From positions 1 through 64,000 of the forward strand of contig JBBRYI010000006.1 in the NCBI GenBank assembly GCA_038237805.1: a DNA stretch of 64,000 nucleotides, in the 5' to 3' direction. The position numbers and the translations under genes are program-made. This DNA comes from JBBQFI01 sp038237805 (GTDB lineage: Bacteria > Verrucomicrobiota > Verrucomicrobiia > Chthoniobacterales > UBA10450). This document shows positions 35,951-45,139 of this stretch, in pieces (within the stretch, counting starts at the first letter, position 1; every line of letters starts with the position of its first letter). Under the pieces are notes generated by a model. The model saw nothing but the letters and a program-made list of their open reading frames with translations. It made no database searches and had not been told where the DNA came from.

Positions 35951-36832
35951 CTAATGTTTCGGCGCGCGCACAGTGCCGGTCTCGACCGCGAGCTTGCGTT
36001 CTTCCACCATGCGATTGGCGATTTCTTCGACCATCTGCTCGAGCAGCATGCGCAGATGCGTGTTCGGCCGATAATCAGAGGGCGCGATGTGTTTGACGCG
36101 ATCAGCATGGGTTGAAAGCTGATAACATTTGCGAAAGCCAAGCCGGTCAGGGTCGTCGGGATTGTAAACGGCGATCGCTTCGCCGCCGTTCTTACGCATG
36201 ACGGTAAAGCAGGGAACATCAGTCGGTCCATCGCCCAGATAAATCATGTTCGGAAACGGGATCGGGCGAATGTCCGCGTCCATGTGATCGTTCACATCCT
36301 GCGACATATCGAGCATGCCTTTATTGATGCGAAAAAGATATTGCGTTTTTTGCGTGTGGCTGATGACGCGCTTGGGGAACGTGATGCGGCCCTGCTCGTC
36401 CTCCGCGAATTCGCAGCCGAAGATGGCGCGCGTGTAGGGCGCGAGGCGACTCCCTTCGATGAGCACCTTCATGCCGGAGGAAATGATGTAATGCTCGACC
36501 TTGATGCCGTGCGTAATCTGTTCCGCCGTGAGCAGGCCGTCACGGAATTGCTCGAACATTTCAGGTAAGCCTTTGTAAAAATTGAGATTCGCGCCTAACG
36601 ACTTGAGATCGGCGTTGGTGGGACGGTCCATTCCGAGCGTGTCGAGTAACACTTTCATGTAAGCGAGTTCGGCATCGTAGCCACCGTCGCGCACCATCTC
36701 GCTGCAGCGTCTCCAGAAGTTTTTGTTATCGATGCCGAAGGCGGGGAAAACCACTTCGTCCTGCATATAACTGGGACTTAGTGTCTGATCGTAGTCGTAA
36801 ACGATGGCGATGGTATTTTGCGGTGTCGACAC
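35951..36832 (-). CDS. HAD-superfamily hydrolase
   Basis: 293 residues. Motif I YDYDQTLSPSYM near residue 13 with the nucleophile Asp, motif II IISSGMKVLIEG, a Lys-containing region TFPKRVISHTQKT, and motif III IYLGDGPTDVPCF. Phosphatase of the phosphoserine phosphatase-like group by topology; substrate not evident. It lies 18 bp downstream of the amidotransferase gene on the same strand. Confidence 0.85.
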   Translation of the reverse strand: MSTPQNTIAIVYDYDQTLSPSYMQDEVVFPAFGIDNKNFWRRCSEMVRDGGYDAELAYMKVLLDTLGMDRPTNADLKSLGANLNFYKGLPEMFEQFRDGLLTAEQITHGIKVEHYIISSGMKVLIEGSRLAPYTRAIFGCEFAEDEQGRITFPKRVISHTQKTQYLFRINKGMLDMSQDVNDHMDADIRPIPFPNMIYLGDGPTDVPCFTVMRKNGGEAIAVYNPDDPDRLGFRKCYQLSTHADRVKHIAPSDYRPNTHLRMLLEQMVEEIANRMVEERKLAVETGTVRAPKH

Positions 36833-36850
36833 AGAAACCTTCCAGTAACC

Positions 36851-37501
36851 TTAGCGCCCTAACGACTCAGCAGCGTGATCTTTCACGCGGGCAAGAAAAT
36901 CTTCGAAAAGCGGCGCGTAATGTGAGTTGCGTTCCGGATGATATTGCACCGCGAGCGCATAAGGATAATCACGCAAACGAAATTGCTCGATGATGTCGTC
37001 GGTCGCGCACCATGCTTCTACCTCGCAACGCTCCGCGAGACGATCGATCGCCTGATGATGTGAGCTATTTACCTTTTCAAACCGGTGGGCCGCGTGTTGA
37101 TCGACTCGCAACGGTTGGATGTCGTGATCCTTTTGTTCGGGCAAATCATGGCCGCGAATATCGAGCTTGAGCGTGCCACCGAGCGCGACGTTGAAAACTT
37201 GCAGGCCTTTGCAAATGGCAAAGATCGGCAAACCCAGATCGAGCGCTTTACTGACGGCGGCAAATTCCCATTTGTCACGGGCGGAATCAGCGTCTTTTTC
37301 GAGAATAGAGGGATCGGGAACTGGCTGACGAAGAAATTCCTGCGAGATATCGGGACCGCCGGTAAGAAGCAAACCATCCGCGTCGTCGAGTGTGACCGCA
37401 ATATCACGCGCATTGGCGATTTTTATTTCCAGGTGCGAGGCGAAAAACGGTTGAAACCATTTGTCGTCTTTCGGCCGGATCCACGTGGCCATTTTAGGCA
37501 T
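36851..37501 (-). CDS. Class I glutamine amidotransferase-like hydrolase (PuuD/peptidase C26 type)
   Basis: 216 residues. Oxyanion strand GLLLTGGPDIS near residue 44; nucleophile Cys in FAICKGLQVFNVALGG near 95; catalytic His-Glu in LAVQYHPERN near 185. This matches gamma-glutamyl-gamma-aminobutyrate hydrolase-like proteins, which cleave gamma-glutamyl amides. No polyamine genes adjoin. It probably forms an operon with the HAD gene. A CCTAACGA motif covers its last codons (36858-36865). Confidence 0.87.
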   Translation of the reverse strand: MPKMATWIRPKDDKWFQPFFASHLEIKIANARDIAVTLDDADGLLLTGGPDISQEFLRQPVPDPSILEKDADSARDKWEFAAVSKALDLGLPIFAICKGLQVFNVALGGTLKLDIRGHDLPEQKDHDIQPLRVDQHAAHRFEKVNSSHHQAIDRLAERCEVEAWCATDDIIEQFRLRDYPYALAVQYHPERNSHYAPLFEDFLARVKDHAAESLGR

Positions 37502-37537
37502 CGCGAAAAGTGCGCGTGGTTAGGCTAATTGCAAATG

Positions 37538-37674
37538 GTAGGGCGCGACGGGCCTGTCGCGCCGACGAACAATTGATCCACAGATTTTCGCAGATTATTT
37601 TCTGGGGCCAGCGGTCGAGTGATTGTTGCGATCTCTCGGCGATTTGTCGGCGCGACGAGCCGTCGCGCCCTACC
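37538..37674. repeat. Long palindromic element with embedded fragment
   Basis: Outer arms GTAGGGCGCGACGGGCCTGT and CGACGAGCCGTCGCGCCCTA flank about 75 bp that include CCACAGATTTTCGCAGATTA, the core of the repeat at 31487-31556. This looks like one repeat inserted in another. A fragment of the same arm (GTCGCGCCGAGGCGCCCTAC) occurs near 57481. Confidence 0.75.
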
Positions 37675-37675
37675 C

Positions 37676-39484
37676 TTACAGCCCGAGAATCTCGCGCACG
37701 TACTTTACTGGTGGAGAGCCGTAGGCGATCACGCTGTCGTTATATTTTTTCAGATCGAACGAATCGTTTTCTTTAGCTTTCGCGCGCTCGCGTAAATCGA
37801 GATGTTCGCTCACACCGACGAAGTAAGTCGAAAGCTGCGTCGAAGTCAGCCGCGCGCGTTTCCATTTGCCGACCGCTTCGCCTTCTTCCTGGAATCCCTC
37901 CTTTTCCATCACGTCGAGCGCTTCCTTTTCCGACATGTTCGCCATGTGAATGCTTTGATCGATGATGGCGTTGCAAATCACGCGCAATCGCATCTTCAGC
38001 TGCTGCATCTTCACTTCCGCTCCGCCGTAGTTGTGTTCTGCCATCACCTGCTCGCCGTAAACCGCCCAGCCTTCGATGAAACTTCCGCTCTGAAAAATCG
38101 CGCGCACCAGCGTCGGCGCATGGAATTGATTGGCGTGTGCCAGCTGCAAATAATGTCCGGGCATCGCTTCGTGCACCGTCAGGTTGCGCATCATGTAATT
38201 GTTGTATTCGCGGTAAAATGAATCGCGGCGCTCTTTTGGCCAGTCGTTAGGCGGCGGCGCGATGGCGTAGAATGTTTTGCCGTTATCTTCCAACGGTCCG
38301 GGTGAATCGCAGTAGGCAATCGCAGGGCCGCGTTTGAACTCCGGCATTACGATCACGTCAATCGGCGCAGTCGGAACTGTCACGAGTCCCTGCTTCGCAA
38401 CAAAGTTGGTCGTTTCCGTCAAAACCTTTTGTCCGTAACCGACAACGGTGTTGTCGTCCGGATGTTCCTCCGCCAGTTTGTTCAGGACGGCTTTTGTGAC
38501 TTTGCGTTCGTCCTTCAGCGATTTTTCATCCGCGTTCGGAAAATATTTTTTGTAAAGTGGAAGCGCCGTTTCGTAGATCGCGCTCTGCGTCGCGGTTAGA
38601 TCGGCCCGGGCGCGTTTCATGATTTCTTCCGTCGACAAATCGGAAGCGAGCGCGAAGTGCAGTTTCTTGCGAAACTTCTCTTCGCCGATGCGAAAGTCGC
38701 CATTTGAACGCGGCAACAAATCTTTCTGCAACCATTCCTTGTAATCTGCCAATGCCTTCGCCGTTTTTTCCTGCAACGGAGCAAGCTCCTTCCCCATCTG
38801 CGGCGCTTGATGAAGCAGTGGACTGAGTCCTTCCTGCACGAACGAGATCGCACCCTGCGTTTGTTCGATCGCGGTTTCGGTATGAACGCGCGGCGGATGT
38901 TTCAGATTAGCCTTAGCCTGCTCGATCACGGTCGGGATCGCTTCGAGCCGCTTCCTCAAATTTGGAATGCGCTTTTCCGCGGGAGCAAAATCGCGCGCGA
39001 TGAGCAAGTAGAGCGCGTCCGCCAGACTCTGGTTGTAAACGAGCGGGTTCCATTCCCATTCTTTCAATTCTTCGAGCTGAAAGATTTGGTAATCGACATT
39101 GTCGCGCAGGATTTGGAAGTCGATGCGATTGACATCGCTCAATTGGCTTTCATCGCCTAACGAGTTGAGTTTTTCGCGAAATTCCTTCTGTCGTGCCAGC
39201 TCCTTGTTCGTTGCTTCGGCCGAATAATCGGTCACGCGGTCATCGAATCGATGGTCGCCCAGCTGGGTGGCAGCCTCTGGATTCACTTCGAGATATTTCG
39301 CGATGTAACCCGAAGCGAGCGCTTGAAATTGATCGTCTTGCGGGGATGCGCTCGCGGCAATGAAAGGCAAAATGAGAAACAGTGCGAAGCTCGCGATGGT
39401 TTTATAGCGGCGGTCTATGACCGTCGCATATTTTGATTTCGTGCGACGTTCACAGACCGCCGCTACAGAAGATATGTTTTTCAT
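37676..39484 (-). CDS. Exported DUF885 protein (putative zinc-dependent hydrolase)
   Basis: 602 residues. The ATG at 39484 overlaps the stop of the upstream carrier gene (ATGA), supporting this start. Residues about 6-29 are encoded by a palindromic element, and the signal-peptide core (IASFALFLILPFIAASA) follows it, so the element lies between start codon and signal core. DUF885 features: YQIFQLEELKEWEWNPLVYN, YFPNADEKSLKDER, and the metal-like HEAMPGHYLQLAH (HEXXPGH) near residue 440. Members are thought to be peptidase-like; substrate unknown. Confidence 0.88.
   Translation of the reverse strand: MKNISSVAAVCERRTKSKYATVIDRRYKTIASFALFLILPFIAASASPQDDQFQALASGYIAKYLEVNPEAATQLGDHRFDDRVTDYSAEATNKELARQKEFREKLNSLGDESQLSDVNRIDFQILRDNVDYQIFQLEELKEWEWNPLVYNQSLADALYLLIARDFAPAEKRIPNLRKRLEAIPTVIEQAKANLKHPPRVHTETAIEQTQGAISFVQEGLSPLLHQAPQMGKELAPLQEKTAKALADYKEWLQKDLLPRSNGDFRIGEEKFRKKLHFALASDLSTEEIMKRARADLTATQSAIYETALPLYKKYFPNADEKSLKDERKVTKAVLNKLAEEHPDDNTVVGYGQKVLTETTNFVAKQGLVTVPTAPIDVIVMPEFKRGPAIAYCDSPGPLEDNGKTFYAIAPPPNDWPKERRDSFYREYNNYMMRNLTVHEAMPGHYLQLAHANQFHAPTLVRAIFQSGSFIEGWAVYGEQVMAEHNYGGAEVKMQQLKMRLRVICNAIIDQSIHMANMSEKEALDVMEKEGFQEEGEAVGKWKRARLTSTQLSTYFVGVSEHLDLRERAKAKENDSFDLKKYNDSVIAYGSPPVKYVREILGL
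39403..39469. repeat. In-frame palindromic element at the 5' end of the DUF885 gene
   Basis: TATAGCGGCGGTCTATGACC and CACAGACCGCCGCTACAG form the outer stem, GTCGCATA / GTGCGACG the inner one. Same family as the outer element at 51432-51571. Translated as SSVAAVCERRTKSKYATVID in the N-terminal region. Confidence 0.8.
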
Positions 39485-40869
39485 GTGGCTTGGAGTTGAG
39501 GCTCTTGTTCTCTTTCGTGCGCCATGACCTGTTGTTTTTTGCCTAACCATAAGCTGAGCGCGCACCATATCGCCGCAAGCGGCGCGGCAACAAACGAAAT
39601 TCCAGTCAGTCCGAGCCCAAACCATTGCAGCAGCGGATACGACCATGCGCCGATCTGGTCGCCTACGCGATAGACAAAAGTGTCGATAAAACTTTTCGCT
39701 TTGTATTTATCTTCGCGCCGCAAAACGGTGAAGAGCACTTCGCGCGCGGGTCGTGTGACTGCAAAATTTCCCGCGCGCCGCAGCACTTGGAAGATAGCGA
39801 GCAGCGAAAGCATCGGAACGAAACCCATCCCAAGAAATCCGATCGTGCTAATAACCGGCAAAAACGCGAGCGTCATACCGACACCGAGCCATTTCAGGAG
39901 CCGTCCAGTAAGGAACAACTGCACAAGAATGGTCAAAGTGTTTACGGATAAATCGAGCTGCGCGAAAAACGCAGTGCGCATTGCCCGATCCTGGAGCTGA
40001 TGATGAGTGACATCGACCTGCTGGAAATAGACGACGGTCGAAGTGATGGCATGCAGCAACATGAACGCACAAATGCCTAACAAATAGGGCGAGCGGAAAA
40101 CGTGTGCGACGCCGGAGATTATTCCGCCTCCGATTGGCTTTTCGGCGTCCGCTGCGGCCCTGTCATCCCGAACCGTGGCGCGGGGCCTCACAGTTGCTTG
40201 CGCGTGTTCCGATTCGCGAGGTCCCTCGCTTCGCTCGGGATGACCGTGCTGATGGCCAAACTCTGCCGGGAAGAATTTCACGCACCACGGGCCGACTTCC
40301 AGCATGGCCGCCGTGACTAAGATCAAATTGGCCGCGCCGAGTTTGTGGACGAGCGACGCGGTAATGAGCGGACCAACGATTGCACCGACAGAACCGCCGA
40401 CACTGATGAACGCGAAAAGACGTTTTGCCTGCTCGCTGTTAAATACATCAGTCATGAACGCCCAGAAAAGCGTGACCACAAATAGATTGAAAACGCTGAC
40501 CCAAATGTAGAAGGCGCGGCCGACCCAAACATTCTGTGGGGACGAGACCGTGCGCATGAGAAAATAGAAGATGAGCAGATTCGCGATGAAGAATCGGTAG
40601 GCGATCGGAATGAAGCGTCGCCGCGACATGCGCGCGACGATGGCGGAGAAAAGCGTATTGGCGATCAGCATCGCGACGAGCGTGCCCGTAAACATCCAGG
40701 ATAAACTCTCGAGACTGCCTGCGGCCGCGATGTCGTCGCGAATGGGACGGATGACATAGTAACTCCCGAGGATGACGAAATTGAAAGCGCACGCGAGAAA
40801 AAGCGCGCGCACTTCGTTAGGCCGAACGTCGACGATTTTTTGGCGCAAATTTGTCAGCACGTCGTTCAT
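39481..40869 (-). CDS. Major facilitator/ATP-ADP carrier (NTT)-like membrane transporter
   Basis: 462 residues, about 12 membrane segments. RALFLACAFNFVILGSYYVI at the start, FISVGGSVGAIVGPLITASL, and LRRAGNFAVTRPAREVLFTV resemble the NTP/NDP exchange-type carriers and related MFS proteins found in Chlamydiae, Verrucomicrobia and others. Substrate not predictable. A family D palindromic element (40161-40244) is translated as the cytoplasmic loop between the two six-helix halves (HPERSEGPRESEHAQATVRP). Its stop overlaps the DUF885 start. Confidence 0.85.
   Translation of the reverse strand: MNDVLTNLRQKIVDVRPNEVRALFLACAFNFVILGSYYVIRPIRDDIAAAGSLESLSWMFTGTLVAMLIANTLFSAIVARMSRRRFIPIAYRFFIANLLIFYFLMRTVSSPQNVWVGRAFYIWVSVFNLFVVTLFWAFMTDVFNSEQAKRLFAFISVGGSVGAIVGPLITASLVHKLGAANLILVTAAMLEVGPWCVKFFPAEFGHQHGHPERSEGPRESEHAQATVRPRATVRDDRAAADAEKPIGGGIISGVAHVFRSPYLLGICAFMLLHAITSTVVYFQQVDVTHHQLQDRAMRTAFFAQLDLSVNTLTILVQLFLTGRLLKWLGVGMTLAFLPVISTIGFLGMGFVPMLSLLAIFQVLRRAGNFAVTRPAREVLFTVLRREDKYKAKSFIDTFVYRVGDQIGAWSYPLLQWFGLGLTGISFVAAPLAAIWCALSLWLGKKQQVMAHEREQEPQLQAT
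40161..40244. repeat. In-frame palindromic element (family D) in the carrier gene
   Basis: TGTCATCCCGAACCGTGGCG and GCTTCGCTCGGGATGACCG outer arms with GGGGCCTCACAG / GCGAGGTCCC inside. Encodes a charged loop, tolerable between transmembrane halves. Confidence 0.75.
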
Positions 40870-40882
40870 GCTAAAACGCGGT

Positions 40883-40986
40883 CCATTCTGAGCGTCAGCG
40901 AAGGACCTCTCAAGTCATCTGAAACGTCACTGCAATTGAGCACACATGATTGTTCGTGAAGTTTCTCGCGTCGCCTGGAATGACAA
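40883..40986. repeat. Palindromic element, family D copy
   Basis: CCATTCTGAGCGTCAGCGAA at the left and TCGCGTCGCCTGGAATGAC at the right, in the space between the carrier gene start and the end of the exported SDR gene. Confidence 0.65.
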
Positions 40987-40993
40987 ACGTGCG

Positions 40994-42160
40994 TTACTTC
41001 GTTTCTTTGTGCCACGCGGCGAGAACTTCTGCTTCACGCTCCGGTGTAATGCCGGCTTTCAATTTTGCCTGGCGCTCAGCTGGTTGCGACTTGAACCACT
41101 TCAATGTATCGCGCGCGGTTTCAAAGAGCGGACGAAACGTCAGTCCTTTTGCCAGTGCGCGTTTAATACTAATGCGTCCCATGCCCGCTTCCTCACCTCG
41201 CGGTGGCACCCACACGGGCATATCCGACCAGGGTTCGACTTTTTGTTTCTCGAGAAAATCCGTGTTCGCCCAGGTAAATGTGGCGTTCGAATTGATGGCC
41301 GACTTAATGCCGCTTAACATTTCACCCACGCCGAGTTGTTTTGCCGGTCCCGTTGCATTGTAAATTCCAGTCTCTTTTTGCTCGGCCATGCGAATCGTCC
41401 ATTCGGCCAAATCCCGCCCGTCGATGAATTGCACTGGATCGGTCGGGTCGCCCGGTGCCAGCACTTCGCCACCGCGATCAATTCGGACCGGCCAATAGCT
41501 GAAGCGATCGGTTTCATCACCGGGCCCGACGATGAGACCGGGACGAATGATCAACGTCTTTTCCGGAAACCATTTTTCCGCTTCTTTCTCCGATAGCGCC
41601 TTGAGTGGACCGTAAAGTGCGAACTTAGAAGCGATGAGTGTGTCGCGCGTTTCTTTCATCGCATCCGCGCCTTCGTACTTGGCGAGAGCGGCGCTTTCGT
41701 CGATGTCGGGTTTACTCGGATCCGCGTAGACCGAGATGGTGGAAATGAAAATGTAGCGATCGGCATTGCCGTGCAAAATTTTGCCCAGGTCGCGCACCCA
41801 TACTGGAACGGACGTCGGATTATCGATCACCACATCCCATTTTTTTCCTTTCAGCGCGTCGAGATTGCCGTTGCGATCGCCAATCAATTGCTCAACGCCA
41901 TCCGGCAATTCGCCGGGATGTGTTTTGCCGCGATTGAAAACGGTGACCGTGTGACCGCGCGACAACGCGTAGCGAACTTGGTACGGCCCGGTAAAGCCGG
42001 TTCCGCCCAGGATAAGAATGCGCAAAGGTTTCACGGCTTTTTCGATCGCTTTCCCCGGCGACGGATCCTGCGCAAAAGCGCTCGTTCCTAGAACGCGCAG
42101 ATTGAACAACATTCCGATAACAAGAAATCGGCCGAGCAGCTTGAGATGGATAACTGGCAT
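40994..42160 (-). CDS. Exported NAD-dependent epimerase/dehydratase-like protein (extended SDR)
   Basis: 388 residues from the ATG at 42160, which gives a hydrophobic signal (LLGRFLVIGMLFNLRVLG...SAFA). Rossmann motif ILILGGTGFTGPYQVRYALS near residue 50, VFNRGKTHPGELPDG, FISTISVYAD, LRPG-type IIRPGLIVGPGDETDR and QFIDGRDLAEWTI. The active-site YxxxK is not in the usual place (FALYGPLKAL is a candidate). An SDR with a secretion signal is unusual, since NAD is cytoplasmic; it could be membrane-anchored facing inward. Confidence 0.82.
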   Translation of the reverse strand: MPVIHLKLLGRFLVIGMLFNLRVLGTSAFAQDPSPGKAIEKAVKPLRILILGGTGFTGPYQVRYALSRGHTVTVFNRGKTHPGELPDGVEQLIGDRNGNLDALKGKKWDVVIDNPTSVPVWVRDLGKILHGNADRYIFISTISVYADPSKPDIDESAALAKYEGADAMKETRDTLIASKFALYGPLKALSEKEAEKWFPEKTLIIRPGLIVGPGDETDRFSYWPVRIDRGGEVLAPGDPTDPVQFIDGRDLAEWTIRMAEQKETGIYNATGPAKQLGVGEMLSGIKSAINSNATFTWANTDFLEKQKVEPWSDMPVWVPPRGEEAGMGRISIKRALAKGLTFRPLFETARDTLKWFKSQPAERQAKLKAGITPEREAEVLAAWHKETK

Positions 42161-42375
42161 GCGAGAGATTGACAGAAATAATTGTGGATGTGCAATCAGA
42201 TGCGCGCGAAAAAGCGCCGGTTCGCGTGAGGTTGATTTCATCGCGCGCCAACTTAGCAACGCGCATGCCATCAGGGTTGAGATGAATTCGCCCAAGGTAA
42301 TCGGAAATTTTTCAACGAATGCATTCGGGCGCGTTCCAAGAACGGGACACCGCGATCCCGCTTTTGGAACGGCAA

Positions 42376-43344
42376 ATGATGAAGAAACAAAATAGCGATT
42401 ACTCGTTAGGCAAAAATGTCTCGCGAAGAGAAGCGGCTCGTTTGCTCACCGGCGCAAGTGCTGCATTACTTTTGCCCGGACGAATGGCAAGTGCAGCGAA
42501 CAATTCGGAGAAATTATCGCTCATCACGCGAGCCATTCCCTCATCGGACGAGAAACTTCCGGTGATTGGACTGGGAACGTGGCGCGTCTTCGACGTCGGC
42601 TCTTCGCCCTCGGACCGAACGCCGCTTGAAGAAGTGCTGCGAACGTTCGTGCAACGCGGCGCGCGCGTTATCGATTCTTCTCCGATGTATGGCTACGCCG
42701 AGGAGGTGATCGGACAACTGGCGGGCAACCTCGGTCTTCAGCAATCGCTTTTCCTGGCGACGAAAGTTTGGACGACGGGCAAACGCGAAGGAATCGAATC
42801 GATGGAACGATCGTTCGCTCGATTGCAAACAAAACGTATCGACTTGATGCAGGTCCACAATTTGATCGATGTGGATACGCATCTCGCCACGCTGCGCGAA
42901 TGGAAGAGCGCGGGGCGCATCCGTTATCTTGGTGTGACTCATTACGAAGGGAGCGCATTTCCGGTGGTGGAGAAAATTCTCGCCCGCGAAAAGCTCGACT
43001 TTGTGCAGATCAATTATTCGCTGATGGAGCGAGACGCAGAGCAACGTGTTCTTCCGCTCGCGCAGGAGCGCGGCGTCGCGGTTATCGTGAATCGGCCATT
43101 TGGCGGTGGTGATTTATTCGAAAGGGCGCGCGCGCAAAAGTTGCCGGAATGGGCAGCGGAGTTCGATTGCAATTCGTGGGCGCAGTTTTTCCTGAAATGG
43201 ATCATTGCGCATCCCGCTGTGACATGCGCGATTCCTGCGACCGGAAATGTGCGCCATCTCGAGGACAATCTTCTTGGCGGGGTCGGTCGTTTACCCGATG
43301 CGAAGATGCGGCAGCGCATGGTTGAAGCTGTCGCAAAGATGTAG
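42376..43344 (+). CDS. Aldo/keto reductase with Tat signal
   Basis: 322 residues from the ATG at 42376 (ATGATG). N-terminal twin-arginine signal (NVSRREAARLLTGASAALLL). AKR barrel: IGLGTWRVFD, VIDSSPMYGYAEEVIGQL (catalytic Asp/Tyr), FLATKVWTTGKREG (Lys), IDLMQVHN (His), AIPATGNVRHLEDNL (NADP site). Tat export suggests a folded, cofactor-loaded periplasmic enzyme. Divergent from the exported SDR gene, about 215 bp apart. The TAG stop is part of the palindromic element 43338-43405. A motif copy at 42403-42410 encodes SLGK. Confidence 0.9.
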   Translation: MMKKQNSDYSLGKNVSRREAARLLTGASAALLLPGRMASAANNSEKLSLITRAIPSSDEKLPVIGLGTWRVFDVGSSPSDRTPLEEVLRTFVQRGARVIDSSPMYGYAEEVIGQLAGNLGLQQSLFLATKVWTTGKREGIESMERSFARLQTKRIDLMQVHNLIDVDTHLATLREWKSAGRIRYLGVTHYEGSAFPVVEKILAREKLDFVQINYSLMERDAEQRVLPLAQERGVAVIVNRPFGGGDLFERARAQKLPEWAAEFDCNSWAQFFLKWIIAHPAVTCAIPATGNVRHLEDNLLGGVGRLPDAKMRQRMVEAVAKM

Positions 43345-43405
43345 AGGCGCTTGTGCCAAGCGCCTAAAATAAAACAACGGCGCTTGGCACAAGCACCTCT
43401 ACATC
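43338..43405. repeat. Long hairpin element shared by two convergent genes
   Basis: GATGTAGAGGCGCTTGTGCC and AAGCGCC pair with GGCGCTT and GGCACAAGCACCTCTACATC: a 27-bp stem with one mismatch and a 14-bp A-rich loop. It supplies the TAG stop of the reductase and, on the other strand, the TGA stop of the POT transporter. It could act as a bidirectional transcript end. Confidence 0.9.
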
Positions 43406-44834
43406 AAGTCGGCGTGCCGCCGGCGAGGAGAGGTTCGGTCACGCGCTCGGCCGGTGTTGGTTCCTGACTCTGCAGATAAGTGCGTTCGCGATAATGCCGC
43501 GAAACGAAAACGTAAATGATCGCGGTCCCGATCATGAGCAGAGTGAAGAAGCGGAAATAATTCGCACCTTCGAGATTCCAGCCCATCGATTTGAGTTTCG
43601 GAATGAGGAAGCTGATGAGCGATGGGATTTGATTTCCAAGCGCGACCGAGAGCAGCCACATCGCCATGAGTAAACTCTTCATGCGGTTAGGAGCTTGGGT
43701 ATAGGAAAATTCCAGACCGGTGATCGAAACCATCACTTCCCCGGCAGATAGGATTACATACGCTAGCAATTGCCAGCCGACATTCGGACGACCGCCGTGA
43801 TCGATCTGAATTTGAATCCACCAGATAACGACAAAAGAAAGCGCGGTGAGGAAAAGACCGATGCCGATCTTACGCAGCGCTGTGAGCGGGAAAATCCTGC
43901 TTACCGCCGGGTAGAGGACGTAGTTGAAGAGAGGGATGAATGCCAGGATCAGAATTCCGTTTACGACCTGCACCTGCTCCGGCAAAAATTTGAGGCCGAA
44001 GAAATTCAAGTCGAGCTTCTGGCATTGAATCGTCCATTCGCCGCCGCTGCTTTGATCCCACAGCGCCCAGAAAATCATGGTGAAGATGAAAATCCCCCAA
44101 ACGCGTCCGAGAATGCTCAACCCTTCTTTACTTTTCAGGTCGCGCAGAAACCCAAGTCCTCCGGGCGGGATGTGCACCATCTTCTTGCGACCGAGCCAAA
44201 AAATAATGGTGGCAATAAACATCAAGACGCCCGGCAGACCGAAGGCGTATCTGGGACCGTAGTTTGGATTGCGCAGAAGAATGGGACACATCCAAATGGA
44301 AAAGGATGAACCGAGGTTGATGGAGAAGTAGAACCAACCGAAGACGCGCGAGAGCAGGTGCTGGTTGGACTTGCCGAATTGGTCGCCCACATTCGCGGAG
44401 ACGCACGGTTTGATGCCGCCGGCGCCGATGGCGATGAGCATCAAGCCTATAGCCAGAATCCATTTTTGCCCGAAAGCGATTCCGAACGACGTATCCATCA
44501 TGGCAAGGGTGAAATGGCCGAAGCAGTAAACGATCGATAGGTAAAGGATCGTCCGGTATTTGCCTAACCAACCGTCAGATAGAATCGCGCCGAAAAACGG
44601 CATCCAATAAACCGAAGAAACGAATTGGTGAAACCAACCTTGCGCCTCGTTCTGCGGCATGCCATCCAGCACGCCGGATTTGTTGACGAGAAATTGCGTC
44701 ATGAATCCGACCAGGATCGCGCGCATGCCGTAGAAGCTGAATCGCTCCGCGCCTTCGTTGCCGATGATGTAGGGAACGCCTGGCGGCATCCCCTTTAGGT
44801 TAGGAGGTGACGTTGCGTACGCGTATTTAGCCAT
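43404..44834 (-). CDS. POT/PTR2 family proton-dependent peptide transporter
   Basis: 476 residues, about 12-14 membrane segments. Signature GNEGAERFSFYGMRAILVGF near residue 25 with the ExxER proton/peptide motif, and GAGGIKPCVSANVGDQFG, the second PTR2 signature. Imports di/tripeptides with protons. The stop lies in the shared hairpin element. A small lipoprotein gene ends 14 bp upstream. Confidence 0.93.
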   Translation of the reverse strand: MAKYAYATSPPNLKGMPPGVPYIIGNEGAERFSFYGMRAILVGFMTQFLVNKSGVLDGMPQNEAQGWFHQFVSSVYWMPFFGAILSDGWLGKYRTILYLSIVYCFGHFTLAMMDTSFGIAFGQKWILAIGLMLIAIGAGGIKPCVSANVGDQFGKSNQHLLSRVFGWFYFSINLGSSFSIWMCPILLRNPNYGPRYAFGLPGVLMFIATIIFWLGRKKMVHIPPGGLGFLRDLKSKEGLSILGRVWGIFIFTMIFWALWDQSSGGEWTIQCQKLDLNFFGLKFLPEQVQVVNGILILAFIPLFNYVLYPAVSRIFPLTALRKIGIGLFLTALSFVVIWWIQIQIDHGGRPNVGWQLLAYVILSAGEVMVSITGLEFSYTQAPNRMKSLLMAMWLLSVALGNQIPSLISFLIPKLKSMGWNLEGANYFRFFTLLMIGTAIIYVFVSRHYRERTYLQSQEPTPAERVTEPLLAGGTPT

Positions 44835-44848
44835 GGCGTTCCTTTCGC

Positions 44849-45052
44849 CTAACGAGGAGTACCGGTCGGGAAAAATTCTGCAGGAGTGGGCGAAACAGCG
44901 GCTGCCGGCGAAGTTGCAGGGGAAGTATGCTCAGTTCCCTCGGCTGGTTTTTCCGGCGGCAACTCACCAACGTGATGTTCTTCGCAAGACAAACCGAAAA
45001 CAGAAAAGGCCAGGAACACGGCTAGGCCGATCCAGCGAATGGGAGATCGCAT
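44849..45052 (-). CDS. Small lipoprotein (67 residues)
   Basis: The signal MRSPIRWIGLAVFLAFSVFG is followed by LSC lipobox Cys23. The mature part is Glu/Pro/Thr-rich (PPEKPAEGTEHTSPATSP). The TAG stop is contributed by the CCTAACGA/TCGTTAGG motif at 44848-44855. Located directly upstream of the POT transporter gene on the same strand, probably co-transcribed. Function unknown. Confidence 0.65.
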   Translation of the reverse strand: MRSPIRWIGLAVFLAFSVFGLSCEEHHVGELPPEKPAEGTEHTSPATSPAAAVSPTPAEFFPTGTPR

Positions 45053-45139
45053 GCGAGGCGCACTCTAACGATTAAGGCTCGGGGGGCGCAACAAAAAGGT
45101 TGAAGCCGCTCCGGCCTGGCGGTGGGGGTCTGGGTGGCA

